This document shows positions 16,177-24,023 of a stretch of DNA of 36,397 nucleotides, piece after piece (position 1 is the stretch's first letter; each line of letters starts with the position of its first letter). The stretch is from DASSOY01 sp035776675 (GTDB taxonomy: Bacteria; Bacillota; Bacilli; Bacillales; DASSOY01), in assembly GCA_035776675.1 (NCBI GenBank), contig DASTWO010000073.1, positions 1-36,397 on the forward strand, read 5' to 3'. Both the position numbers and the translations under genes were made by a program. The notes under the pieces were generated by a model that worked only from the letters and a program-made list of their open reading frames with translations, was not told the DNA's origin and searched no databases.

Positions 16177-17422
16177 AACGAATCCCCGCCTTTAAAGCTT
16201 CATTCAAATTATGCCCATCTAGTATATAGACTCCCGCGCCCTGCCGTCTTAGTCGGTCAATATCCTCGGAGGACGTGTAGGCAGCTTCATTTCCTTCCCT
16301 TACAAGAACCAAATCCACCTTTTGTTTCCTCTGGCTTAACCCGTCAATGAGTTTAATCAATGCATAATCGACGACTGGCGTAATATAAACGACATTGGCT
16401 CTGACTGAGAACCGCCTGAACGCCTGGCTCAACAGTGGAAAGTAGTTCCCCTGTCCATCGGCCTCTGTTTTGGCAAGGTGATAGAAGGCTTTCCATTGCT
16501 GATCTTTCCCGCTTCCCATTGGAAAAACTGTTTTTTCCTTGCCGAAAGAGAGGAGACCGACTGAGGATCCGCGTTTCAACCCGAAACGCACCATCGACGC
16601 CGCCGCTGTGACCGCCCGCTCAAACAACAGATCCTCTTTGTAATGATCAGCGTGTCGATCAATACAGACAATCAAATCCTCGTTCAACGGCCGTTCAAAC
16701 TCTTTCGTCAGCAATTTGTTCATTCGGGCCGTCGATTTCCAATCGAGCCATGACAGGCGATCCCCGGGAGAATATTCACGTACACTGGCGACCGATGTAA
16801 TGTCGTAATGAAAGTGGTGGCGACTCCTCCTAGAACCCTCTTCATACTGCTCGAAGGGCTCCCACGAATGAATCGACTCATAACGAGGATAGACAAGAAG
16901 CGGCTGACTAACGGTAACCAGACGGCTTTTCTTCATGAAACCGAATATGTCTCCCGTTTTCAACTCGATTTCCGTCAACTCAAACTCCCCGCGCGGCATC
17001 GGATCAACCGTATACGTATACTGCACGGTATTCCTTAATCCCGGAAAGAACAAGGCCCGTGAGCCGTTTCGAAAATCTTCCGACTCGCCATGCGCGTTCT
17101 TCTTAAGCGGTTCCGGCAGACGATCATTTACAACGCAAAAGAAAAGCGGAAACCATGAGTGTTTCGTAACCGTCACCTTAACCCGCATTGTCGCTCCTGA
17201 AGCAAACACTTCACTGTTCACTTCCCGATGCACTTCAAGTGACCCCATCGGAAAAGAAGAGACAGCCAGTACATACAGCAATACTGGAACAATACTGTAA
17301 AACAAAAACCAGCTCACAAACCCGCCTTGAAACATCGCATAGGCAAACGCTGCCACTGTCAACAAACAAATCCCGAACATTCCGATTAGAGGGCTATTTT
17401 GGCGGCGTAATTTCAGTTTCAT
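16163..17422 (-). CDS. yeaD: DUF58 domain protein (YeaD-like)
   Basis: A 419-residue protein with two N-terminal membrane helices (about 12-32 and 34-54). A beta-rich middle follows, then the DUF58 core YSPGDRLSWLDWKSTARMNKLLTKEFERP around 240-268, and a VWA-like C-terminal domain with a degenerate metal site (VCIDRHADHY). It overlaps the MoxR gene by 4 bp (ATGA) and the transglutaminase gene by 14 bp. MoxR-DUF58 pairs are thought to act as AAA+ chaperone plus client adaptor; the specific target is not known. Confidence 0.92.
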   Translation of the reverse strand: MKLKLRRQNSPLIGMFGICLLTVAAFAYAMFQGGFVSWFLFYSIVPVLLYVLAVSSFPMGSLEVHREVNSEVFASGATMRVKVTVTKHSWFPLFFCVVNDRLPEPLKKNAHGESEDFRNGSRALFFPGLRNTVQYTYTVDPMPRGEFELTEIELKTGDIFGFMKKSRLVTVSQPLLVYPRYESIHSWEPFEQYEEGSRRSRHHFHYDITSVASVREYSPGDRLSWLDWKSTARMNKLLTKEFERPLNEDLIVCIDRHADHYKEDLLFERAVTAAASMVRFGLKRGSSVGLLSFGKEKTVFPMGSGKDQQWKAFYHLAKTEADGQGNYFPLLSQAFRRFSVRANVVYITPVVDYALIKLIDGLSQRKQKVDLVLVREGNEAAYTSSEDIDRLRRQGAGVYILDGHNLNEALKAGIRYATS

Positions 17423-18390
17423 TGGAAGGATCGTTCCTTCGAAACCGGAACCTGAACCCGCTCCAACACTTCGTTGACCACTTCTTCAGCCTGTAGACCG
17501 CCGAATTTCGCCTCCGACTTCAGTAACAAACGGTGAGAAAGGACAAACGGGGCCATATATTTCACATCATCAGGCACAATGTAGTCACGATTGTTCAAAA
17601 GCGCATAAGCCTGGGCGGTTTTCATCAATGCCAGCGATCCCCTTGGACTTGCGCCCAGGTAAACAGCTCGGTGATTTCTTGAACGCCGAATGATTTCCAC
17701 AATATATTTCTTCACTGATTCCTCGACGAACACATCCCTTACCTGTTCCTGCAAGGACAACAATTCATCCAAATCCAGCACGGCCTCAATGGATGCAATA
17801 GGGTGTCCTTTCTCAATGCGTGACAAAACTTCCAACTCGTCTTGTTCAGAAGGATAACCCATTCTTAATTTCACGATAAACCGGTCAAGCTGCGCCTCGG
17901 GGAGCGGGAACGTTCCTTCATACTCTATTGGATTCTGCGTAGCCATTACAAAGAACGGTTTTCCCAACACACGCGTCTCTCCGTCGACAGTAACACTTCC
18001 GTCTTCCATTCCCTCAAGCAAGGCGGATTGTGTCTTCGGTGAGGTACGGTTTATTTCGTCTGCCAAAATAATGTTTCCCATAATGGGGCCCGGCCGGAAC
18101 TCAAACTGCATTTCCTTCTGATTATAAATGGAGATCCCCGTTAAATCCGAAGGCAATAAGTCCGGTGTGAATTGAACCCTTTGGAACTGAGCGCTCACCG
18201 ATTTGGCAATTGCCCGAACCATCATGGTCTTGCCGACTCCGGGAACATCCTCGAGCAACACATGCCCTTCTGCAAGAAGAGCAACAAGACTTAATTCCGC
18301 GACCTTTCGCTTTCCAATCATAACCTTTTCGACATTGTCGATGACCTTTTGTAAAGCCGGATGAATCGCATCAAAACGGTACGTTGACAT
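17419..18390 (-). CDS. yeaC: MoxR-family AAA+ ATPase (YeaC-like)
   Basis: A 323-residue AAA_3 ATPase. Walker A is EDVPGVGKTMM (47-57), Walker B NIILADEINR (106-115), sensor 1 MATQNPIEYEGTFPLPEAQLDRF, and the C-terminal lid contains LGASPRGSLALMKTAQAYALL. It is the first gene of the MoxR-DUF58-transglutaminase operon, leading toward guaA. The upstream 466-bp gap holds a possible extended -10 promoter near 18531. A role in assembling or activating envelope factors is inferred from the operon type. Confidence 0.95.
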   Translation of the reverse strand: MSTYRFDAIHPALQKVIDNVEKVMIGKRKVAELSLVALLAEGHVLLEDVPGVGKTMMVRAIAKSVSAQFQRVQFTPDLLPSDLTGISIYNQKEMQFEFRPGPIMGNIILADEINRTSPKTQSALLEGMEDGSVTVDGETRVLGKPFFVMATQNPIEYEGTFPLPEAQLDRFIVKLRMGYPSEQDELEVLSRIEKGHPIASIEAVLDLDELLSLQEQVRDVFVEESVKKYIVEIIRRSRNHRAVYLGASPRGSLALMKTAQAYALLNNRDYIVPDDVKYMAPFVLSHRLLLKSEAKFGGLQAEEVVNEVLERVQVPVSKERSFQ

Positions 18391-18856
18391 GCTTCCTCCT
18401 CCTGTCGATTCCAGAGGTGAGAAGTTAGAGGGGAGAAGGGAACCGATCTCTAATGCCTTCCCTTTGTGAAATCTCTAACAAAACCTCATATATGATAAGA
18501 CGGCTGTTATGCCGAGTCATTCCTAATGATAGTATAACAGAGAAAGCCCTGTTCCCACTACTAAGATTAGGTCTTTTCTAACATGAAAATTGTGTATATT
18601 ATAAAATAATTCTGTCAACAGGCTTTTCAAACATTGGATATGGAAATTGAATGCTATTTTCCGCATCAAAAAGGAAATTGCATAAACCTTCGAGTAACTT
18701 TAATGTTGTTCTCTGGATCACCAAAACAGAATGAAGGGCAGTCCGGGGATAACTATTAAAAATGGACTGGAATCTATGGATACTCGTCTACACAGCGGAC
18801 GTTTGTCCAACATATGTTGATATTAACCCAGAAAGATTGAAAGGAGAAGGGATAAA
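18391..18856. other. 466-bp intergenic region between divergent yeaC and cotD-like genes
   Basis: No credible gene. On the minus strand a TG-T-TATACT extended -10 (TATACT at 18536-18531) could start the yeaC operon, although no good -35 is present. A TTGACA and a TATAAT around 18602-18622 (minus strand) are too close together to work as a pair. On the plus strand the right end carries the probable sporulation promoter of the coat gene. I see no conserved RNA in it. Confidence 0.5.
18792..18822 (+). promoter_or_regulatory. Candidate mother-cell (SigK/SigE) promoter of the coat gene
   Basis: ACA (18792-18794), a 16-bp spacer and CATATGTTGATA (18811-18822) loosely resemble the SigK pattern ACA-N16-CATANNNTA; the -10 is imperfect. 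No SigA promoter is visible here, and coat genes of this family are transcribed in the mother cell. Low confidence. Confidence 0.35.
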
Positions 18857-19216
18857 ATGAGAAACGATCATGGTCATAAAATGGGATATGGCTACGGAAT
18901 GCCTAATCAAGTAGCTGGATATGGCCACCACCAACCAATGCCTTTTCATCCGGCGAATTGCGGTTATCCAAAAACGCAACCGGCCCAACAGAAGCCGCCC
19001 AAAACATTGCCGGCACAATATGATCCCGTGAACCAAAACACAACATTTACGGGCCAAGATGTATATATACCTGTCATTCATCCGACGCATACCACGCATG
19101 TAACTCAAACAAATTACAAATACATGCATGCTTTTCCACATACGCAATCAGTAAAGCATCAGGAAACCTGTCAACATTTTTGTGCGCCCTGCCAGCCTGG
19201 CCATCACTGGAAGTAA
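18857..19216 (+). CDS. CotD-family spore coat protein
   Basis: A 119-residue protein rich in His (14), Pro, Gln and Tyr, with four Cys. The segment VIHPTHTTHVTQTNYKYMHAFPHTQS (about 72-97) matches the CotD signature (IHPTHTTxVxxxxxxHxHxFPHT), and the C-terminus has CQHFCAPC. It is longer than B. subtilis CotD (about 75 residues) because of an N-terminal extension with GYGYGMPNQVAGYGHH and PAQQKPPK segments. AAGGAG lies about 10 bases before the ATG. A role in the inner spore coat, laid down in the mother cell, follows from the family. This is the only sporulation gene in the window and it runs against its neighbours. Confidence 0.85.
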   Translation: MRNDHGHKMGYGYGMPNQVAGYGHHQPMPFHPANCGYPKTQPAQQKPPKTLPAQYDPVNQNTTFTGQDVYIPVIHPTHTTHVTQTNYKYMHAFPHTQSVKHQETCQHFCAPCQPGHHWK

Positions 19217-19235
19217 ATCGCAAAGAGTTGTTCGG

Positions 19236-19256
19236 AAAGACTTCTAGTCTTTTCAA
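19236..19256 (+). terminator. Weak stem-loop after the coat gene
   Basis: AAAGACT (19236-19242), loop TCT, AGTCTTT (19246-19252), then TTC; a 7-bp hairpin 20 bases after the stop. The T-run is short, so termination here is uncertain. Confidence 0.4.
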
Positions 19257-19276
19257 AATCCCCGATGATAAAATGC

Positions 19277-19315
19277 AAAAAGAAGCGGTTTTGAATCAAC
19301 AATCAAAACTGCTTC
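19277..19315 (-). terminator. Intrinsic terminator for the small membrane-protein gene
   Basis: GAAGCAGTTTTGA (19315-19303 on the minus strand) pairs over 13 positions (one G-U) with TCAAAACCGCTTC (19294-19282), followed by TTTTTGCATTTT. It lies 134 bp past the stop of the 19450-19731 gene and faces the coat gene end. On the plus strand no T-run follows. Confidence 0.75.
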
Positions 19316-19449
19316 ATTACATTCATACACTAGCTATATGAGAAGCACACTTTGAATTGACCTCATTCAACAGGGTCAATTCCACCTCTTCGAACTTCCC
19401 CACCAAAATATTATGTTTCTTCATTTCATATCCAAAGGCCAGAAAATGC

Positions 19450-19731
19450 CTATTTAGCTGTCACATTCTTCTTAAAGATGCCTACCAATAGCATAATAAG
19501 CCCTATAACGAAGATTATCGGAAACAGGTACAACATAATGCCTCCCGCCCAAGGATTTGAAATACTGATAGCAATCGTTATACCAATTACGAAGGATATG
19601 AATGGTGCGATTGCAACCATCGTGGTGATGCCCCAAACAATATATTTTCTTCTTTTCGACTTTCCTTTGCTTAATTGGTACGCCGCCACAGACCCCAGTA
19701 TAGCAATTGCTAGTGCTACGAAAATTGCCAC
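19450..19731 (-). CDS. Small integral membrane protein, unknown function
   Basis: A 93-residue hydrophobic protein. Membrane segments lie near 2-19, 31-55 and 62-87, with a basic loop SKGKSKRRK after the first, which suggests that loop is cytoplasmic. The start is GTG at 19731, with a strong GGAGG seven bases before it. I do not recognise a family. It has its own probable terminator and lies downstream of the groEL terminator, so it is probably a separate transcript. The ribosome site and clear membrane pattern support a real gene. Confidence 0.7.
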   Translation of the reverse strand: MAIFVALAIAILGSVAAYQLSKGKSKRRKYIVWGITTMVAIAPFISFVIGITIAISISNPWAGGIMLYLFPIIFVIGLIMLLVGIFKKNVTAK

Positions 19732-19828
19732 TTTAATTCCTCCATTACAACATAACTTGATTAAATTTAATAGCTTCTTCTTCTCTAGACTTTCGACCTA
19801 TAAACAATCATTTCCTTCTTTTTCATGA

Positions 19829-19884
19829 AAAAAATTGAAAAGAGAGGCTTCTCAAAAGTTTAAACAACTCATGAGAAGCCTCTC
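19829..19884 (-). terminator. Intrinsic terminator of groESL
   Basis: GAGAGGCTTCTCA (19884-19872 on the minus strand) pairs perfectly over 13 bp with TGAGAAGCCTCTC (19854-19842), with a 17-base loop, followed by TTTTCAATTTTTTTC. Confidence 0.9.
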
Positions 19885-19961
19885 CTATGTTAGACAGATG
19901 TTAGCATTTCGCTCTCACCTTACTAACAAATTCTTTTATATCAAGGTTTCCGGGGGATGAT

Positions 19962-21605
19962 TTACATCATGCCGCCCATTCCACCCATTCCGCCCATGTC
20001 GGGCATGCCGCCTCCGGCTCCGCCGCCGTCATTGTCTTCCGGCTTGTCGGCAACGACTGCTTCAGTCGTCAGCAACATTGCGGATACGGAAGATGCGTTT
20101 TGCAATGCCGAACGGGTAACTTTCGTCGGATCAACGATTCCGGCCTCAACCATGTTAACCCATTCGCTTTTCGCTGCATCAAATCCGACACCGACCTCTT
20201 CGCCTTTCAGACGCTCAACAACGACTGAGCCTTCAAGCCCGGCGTTCTTGGCAATCTGGCGAATTGGCTCTTCAAGCGCCCGCACAACGATTTTCACGCC
20301 AGTGGCTTCGTCACCATCAGCCTGGGCGCCTTGTGCTGCTTTAATGACGTTCACGAGTGCTGTACCGCCGCCGGACACAATGCCTTCTTCAACGGCCGCT
20401 CTCGTTGAGCTTAACGCGTCTTCAATGCGCAACTTGCGCTCTTTCATTTCTGTCTCGGTAGCCGCGCCTACCTTGATCACAGCTACGCCGCCTGCCAACT
20501 TGGCAAGACGCTCTTGCAATTTCTCACGATCGAATTCGGAAGTTGTCTCTTCCAACTGAGCTTTAATGGTATTCACTCGGCCAGCCAACTTCTCACTGTC
20601 GCCGTTTCCTTCAACGATGGTTGTATTTTCTTTCGTTACCACAACCTTGGAAGCACGACCAAGCTGATCGATGGTAGCAGATTTCAGATCCAATCCGAGA
20701 TCTTCTGTAATAACCTGGCCGCCCGTCAACGTTGCAATGTCTTCGAGCATGGCCTTACGGCGATCGCCAAATCCCGGTGCTTTGACAGTAACGGCGTTAA
20801 ACGTACCACGCAGTTTATTGAGAACAAGCGTCGGCAGCGCTTCACCTTCAACATCTTCAGCGATGATAAGGATCGGCTTGCTTTGCTGAACCACTTGCTC
20901 AAGCAACGGAAGGATCTCTTGAATGTTGGAAATCTTCTTATCCGTAATCAGAATATACGGATCATCAAGTTCAGCTTCCATCTTATCATTGTCCGTCACC
21001 ATGTACGGAGAAGAATAACCGCGGTCGAACTGCATTCCTTCAACAACGTCCAGCTCTGTACCGAATCCTTTCGACTCTTCAACAGTAATGACGCCGTCAT
21101 TTCCAACACGATCCATAGCCTCAGCGATCAGCTGTCCGACTTCTTTGTCATCTGCCGAAATCGAAGCGACTTGCGCAATGGAATCTTTGCCTTGAATTGG
21201 AGTGGAAATCTTCTTTAATTCTTCCACAGCCGCTCTCGTTGCTTTCTCAATGCCACGGCGAATGCTCATCGGGCTTGCGCCGGACGTTACATTCTTCATG
21301 CCTTCCGTGATCATAGCCTGGGCCAGAACCGTTGCAGTCGTCGTTCCGTCACCGGCAACGTCATTTGTCTTGCTGGCTACTTCAGAAACGAGCTGCGCGC
21401 CCATGTTTTCGAAAGCGTCTTCCAGTTCAATTTCTTTCGCGATCGTTACCCCGTCATTCGTGATAAGCGGAGAACCGAATTTCTTTTCGAGCACTACATT
21501 ACGGCCTTTCGGGCCCAATGTTACCTTAACGGCGTTTGCAAGAGAATCTACACCGCGAAGCATCGCGCGACGCGCTTCTTCACTGTACTTAATATCTTTT
21601 GCCAT
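19962..21605 (-). CDS. groEL: Chaperonin GroEL (60 kDa)
   Basis: ATP-driven protein-folding chamber subunit of 547 residues, acting with GroES in the cytoplasm. Landmarks are MAKDIKYSEEARRAML, the ATP loop GPKGRNVVLEKKFGSPLITNDGVTIAKEI, VAGDGTTTATVLAQ (catalytic Asp), and the flexible C-terminal GGMPDMGGMGGMGGMM tail. I chose ATG 21605 over the ATG at 21611: AAGGAGG is nine bases before the former and only four before the latter, and family members begin MAKDI. It is cotranscribed with groES under the CIRCE operator. Confidence 0.98.
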   Translation of the reverse strand: MAKDIKYSEEARRAMLRGVDSLANAVKVTLGPKGRNVVLEKKFGSPLITNDGVTIAKEIELEDAFENMGAQLVSEVASKTNDVAGDGTTTATVLAQAMITEGMKNVTSGASPMSIRRGIEKATRAAVEELKKISTPIQGKDSIAQVASISADDKEVGQLIAEAMDRVGNDGVITVEESKGFGTELDVVEGMQFDRGYSSPYMVTDNDKMEAELDDPYILITDKKISNIQEILPLLEQVVQQSKPILIIAEDVEGEALPTLVLNKLRGTFNAVTVKAPGFGDRRKAMLEDIATLTGGQVITEDLGLDLKSATIDQLGRASKVVVTKENTTIVEGNGDSEKLAGRVNTIKAQLEETTSEFDREKLQERLAKLAGGVAVIKVGAATETEMKERKLRIEDALSSTRAAVEEGIVSGGGTALVNVIKAAQGAQADGDEATGVKIVVRALEEPIRQIAKNAGLEGSVVVERLKGEEVGVGFDAAKSEWVNMVEAGIVDPTKVTRSALQNASSVSAMLLTTEAVVADKPEDNDGGGAGGGMPDMGGMGGMGGMM

Positions 21606-21708
21606 GTACATCTTCCTCCTTATTTATGTAATTCATGTATTATTCGAAGTTCGTCAGAAAACCAACATTTCCTGGCTGCTTTCCAATGAAACCGAGCCGG
21701 AGCTCGAA

Positions 21709-21993
21709 TTAACCGATAACAGCCAAAACGTCGTCTTCACGCAGAATTAAATATTCCTTGCCGTCATACTTCACTTCGGTACCGGCATACTTGGAGAAAA
21801 TCACCGAGTTGCCTTCTTCGATTTCCAGAGAAACACGATCTCCCTTATCTGTTAAACGTCCGCTTCCAACCGCAACTACACGGCCTTCCTGCGGCTTTTC
21901 CTTGGCAGAGTCCGGAAGTACAATTCCGCTCGTAGTCTTTTCTTCCCTTTCGACTAGTTCGATGATAATGCGATCACCTAACGGTTTTAACAA
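21709..21993 (-). CDS. groES: Co-chaperonin GroES (10 kDa)
   Basis: A 94-residue lid of the GroEL chamber: LKPLGDRIIIELVEREEKTTSGIVLPDSAKEKPQEG, including the mobile loop, and the C-terminal YLILREDDVLAVIG. The start is TTG at 21993, with AGGAGG nine bases upstream; this gives exactly the family length. Reading further upstream would run into the leader. It is first in the bicistronic groES-groEL transcript. Confidence 0.97.
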   Translation of the reverse strand: MLKPLGDRIIIELVEREEKTTSGIVLPDSAKEKPQEGRVVAVGSGRLTDKGDRVSLEIEEGNSVIFSKYAGTEVKYDGKEYLILREDDVLAVIG

Positions 21994-22030
21994 GTGAAAC
22001 ACCCTCCTTAATCGGTTCAATTCGGAATTA

Positions 22031-22057
22031 TTAGCACTCTCCTCACTTGAGTGCTAA
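22031..22057 (-). promoter_or_regulatory. CIRCE operator (HrcA binding site)
   Basis: A perfect TTAGCACTC-N9-GAGTGCTAA inverted repeat (22031-22039 and 22049-22057) between the groESL promoter and groES. HrcA represses here until heat stress reduces functional HrcA. No hrcA gene lies in this window. Confidence 0.98.
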
Positions 22058-22067
22058 CACAATTATT

Positions 22068-22096
22068 ATCATAATCAATTCAATCTGTTTTTGCAA
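22068..22096 (-). promoter_or_regulatory. SigA promoter of groESL
   Basis: TTGCAA (22096-22091), 17 bp, TATGAT (22073-22068) on the minus strand. The start of transcription falls near 22061, at the edge of CIRCE, as in other class I heat-shock genes. Confidence 0.8.
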
Positions 22097-22150
22097 GCCC
22101 TGAGCGCACGATTTTTTCATGACAGGGAAAATGATTCAAAGGAAAACATA

Positions 22151-22230
22151 TGGTACAATGAGGCATTGGGCGGCATCAACGGGACCGGAATGACAAATCC
22201 TACTTCATCAAAATAATCCCGCCCGTTTTT
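22151..22230 (+). promoter_or_regulatory. Extended -10 promoter and possible attenuator before the CPBP protease gene
   Basis: TGG-TACAAT (22151-22159) is an extended -10 with no strong -35. About 10 bases downstream GGGCGG (22168-22173) can pair with CCGCCC (22219-22224) over a 45-base loop, followed by GTTTTTGG. This could be a weak attenuator or the end of a ~65-nt RNA. The rest of the leader to 22358 shows nothing I recognise. Confidence 0.35.
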
Positions 22231-22358
22231 GGAGAAAAATATAAGGATCGGGATCAAAAATAATCTTCAATAGACAAGACTGTGCTGTTCAAACATACAT
22301 ATGGAACTAGCATATCCGAACAATGAAAGAAATAGTACAAAATAAAGGGGATATCAAT

Positions 22359-23081
22359 GTGCCAAAGCGTTACTGGTGGGTGATCGGAACTTATGTCATT
22401 ATGCAGTTAACCGGATTGTTAGCCGGGGTCATTTTTGTTTCATCAGGCATGTCAGACATGGAAAGAACACAAGCAAGCGTCACCTGGAGCCTCATTAGTT
22501 TTATAGGGGCTTTAATCATCATGTTAATCCTGCTTCGAACCGACATGGCCAATCGCCGTATGGCAAAAGACCGGTCCTCTGTGGACGGGGCTGTTCTATG
22601 GGCGTTCCTTGGTATCTTTATCGCCTTCGGCGCGCAAATTGTTTCAGGTCTCATTGAACAAGCTCTCGGCGTGCAACGCGGTTCTGAGAACACAGAAATG
22701 ATTACCGAAATCTCAAGAAGGATGCCGATCTTCATCGTTGTTGTCGCCATCATTGGGCCCATTATGGAGGAAATCGTCTTTCGAAAGGTCATATTCGGAA
22801 GACTATATAAGAAATTCGACTTTGCTATCGCTGCCATCATCAGTTCTTTACTGTTCGGGCTTGCGCATGTCGAACTCGTTCATTTGCTCACCTATACTTC
22901 AATGGGATTTGTCTTCGCCTTTCTTTACGCGAAAACAAAACGGATTCTCGTGCCCATCGTCGCTCACGCCTCAATGAACACATTTGTAGTGCTCATGCAG
23001 GTGATCTTCGCTGACGAAATTCAGAAGTACATGAAACATATAAAAGAAACCCAGCAATTGATCATCCAGATTTTTTCGTAA
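22359..23081 (+). CDS. ydiL: CPBP-family intramembrane metalloprotease (YdiL-like)
   Basis: A 240-residue multi-pass membrane protein of the CAAX protease/bacteriocin-processing family. It has the motifs EEIVFRKVIFGRLY (EExxxR), FGLAHVELVH (FxxxH) and a final HASMN (HxxxN/D), which together form the metal site inside the membrane. I start at GTG 22359 (MPKRYWWVIG...), because AAGGGG is placed eight bases before it; the in-frame ATG at 22323 has no ribosome site. It is divergent from groES, as in B. subtilis. Substrate unknown; family members process membrane proteins or peptides. Confidence 0.9.
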   Translation: MPKRYWWVIGTYVIMQLTGLLAGVIFVSSGMSDMERTQASVTWSLISFIGALIIMLILLRTDMANRRMAKDRSSVDGAVLWAFLGIFIAFGAQIVSGLIEQALGVQRGSENTEMITEISRRMPIFIVVVAIIGPIMEEIVFRKVIFGRLYKKFDFAIAAIISSLLFGLAHVELVHLLTYTSMGFVFAFLYAKTKRILVPIVAHASMNTFVVLMQVIFADEIQKYMKHIKETQQLIIQIFS

Positions 23082-23090
23082 CGACTCAAG

Positions 23091-23124
23091 AAAACCTCCT
23101 TATCCCAAGGGATAAGGAGGTTTT
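23091..23124. terminator. Bidirectional terminator between ydiL and map
   Basis: AAAACCTCCTTATCCC (23091-23106) and GGGATAAGGAGGTTTT (23109-23124) form a 16-bp perfect stem with a 2-base centre. Both strands end in TTTTC, so it serves the two convergent genes. Confidence 0.88.
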
Positions 23125-23138
23125 CATTCATCTCATGT

Positions 23139-23915
23139 TTACTCATCTTCCTGATCCGTCAAAATCACCGGACCGTCTTTTGTAATCGCTACAGTATGTT
23201 CATACTGAGCGGACAAGCCGCCGTCCACCGTTCGCGCTGTCCACTGGTTGCTGTCGACTTTCGCCTCGAACGCACCGGTATTCAGCATCGGCTCAATCGT
23301 GATCACCATGCCTTCTTTCAGGCGCATTCCCTTTCCGGCTATGCCGAAATGCGGCACCTGCGGATCCTCATGCATTGTCGGCCCGATCCCGTGCCCGATG
23401 AACTGGCGCACGACGGAAAATCCTCTGGGCTCAGCCAGCGATTGGATCGCGTGGCCGATATCGCCCATCCGATTCCCTGCTACCGCCTGTTCAATCCCCG
23501 CATACAACGATTCTTTCGTCGTCCTCAATAAATCATCGGCTTGCTCCGAGATCTCGCCGACCGCATACGACCAGGCGGAATCCGCCATCCAGCCGTTCAA
23601 ATTCACGACCATATCAATCGTGACGATGTCTCCTTCTTTCAAAGGCTTTTCGGTCGGAAACCCGTGGCAAATCTCATCGTTTACCGAAGCGCATGTCGCA
23701 TACGGATATCCTTCAAACCCTTTCTGTTCCGGCGTGGCTCCGTGATCTCGCAAATACTTTTCCACGAAGCTGTCGATTTCCATCGGCGTGACCCCAGGCT
23801 TAATAAGCTTTCTAATTTCACGATGGGTCGCGGCCAGCAGCTTTCCGGCTTCGCCCATTTTTTCAATTTCTCTTTTCGATTTCAAAGTTAACAAATTCAC
23901 ATCGCTCCGTTTCAT
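23139..23915 (-). CDS. map: Methionine aminopeptidase, type I
   Basis: Removes N-terminal Met from new proteins. The 258-residue pita-bread fold keeps all expected residues: His84, metal ligands Asp101, Asp112, His175, Glu208 and Glu239, in the motifs IDMVVNLNGWMADSAWSY, GHGIGPTMHEDP, TIEPM and YEHTV. The stretch around the second Asp (WMADSAW) differs from the more common GDT/ADT. The ATG at 23915 has a weak ribosome site; GTG at 23900, preceded by GGAG, is an alternative that still leaves the whole domain. It is not next to secY/infA, where the main bacillar map lies, so it may be a second copy. Confidence 0.92.
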   Translation of the reverse strand: MKRSDVNLLTLKSKREIEKMGEAGKLLAATHREIRKLIKPGVTPMEIDSFVEKYLRDHGATPEQKGFEGYPYATCASVNDEICHGFPTEKPLKEGDIVTIDMVVNLNGWMADSAWSYAVGEISEQADDLLRTTKESLYAGIEQAVAGNRMGDIGHAIQSLAEPRGFSVVRQFIGHGIGPTMHEDPQVPHFGIAGKGMRLKEGMVITIEPMLNTGAFEAKVDSNQWTARTVDGGLSAQYEHTVAITKDGPVILTDQEDE

Positions 23916-24023
23916 TCCCTATCCCATCCAAGACCAAGGCCAGGACCGGATGCTCTTGATTTCTTCCTTCCCCTACATTCAGTCTCCATGATTTCTCCGT
24001 ATAAATCAAGTCCCTGGCGTAAA

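Noticed and set aside
18600..18625. TTGACA and TATAAT on the minus strand before yeaC
   Set aside because: The spacing is about 9 bp, far too short for a SigA promoter.
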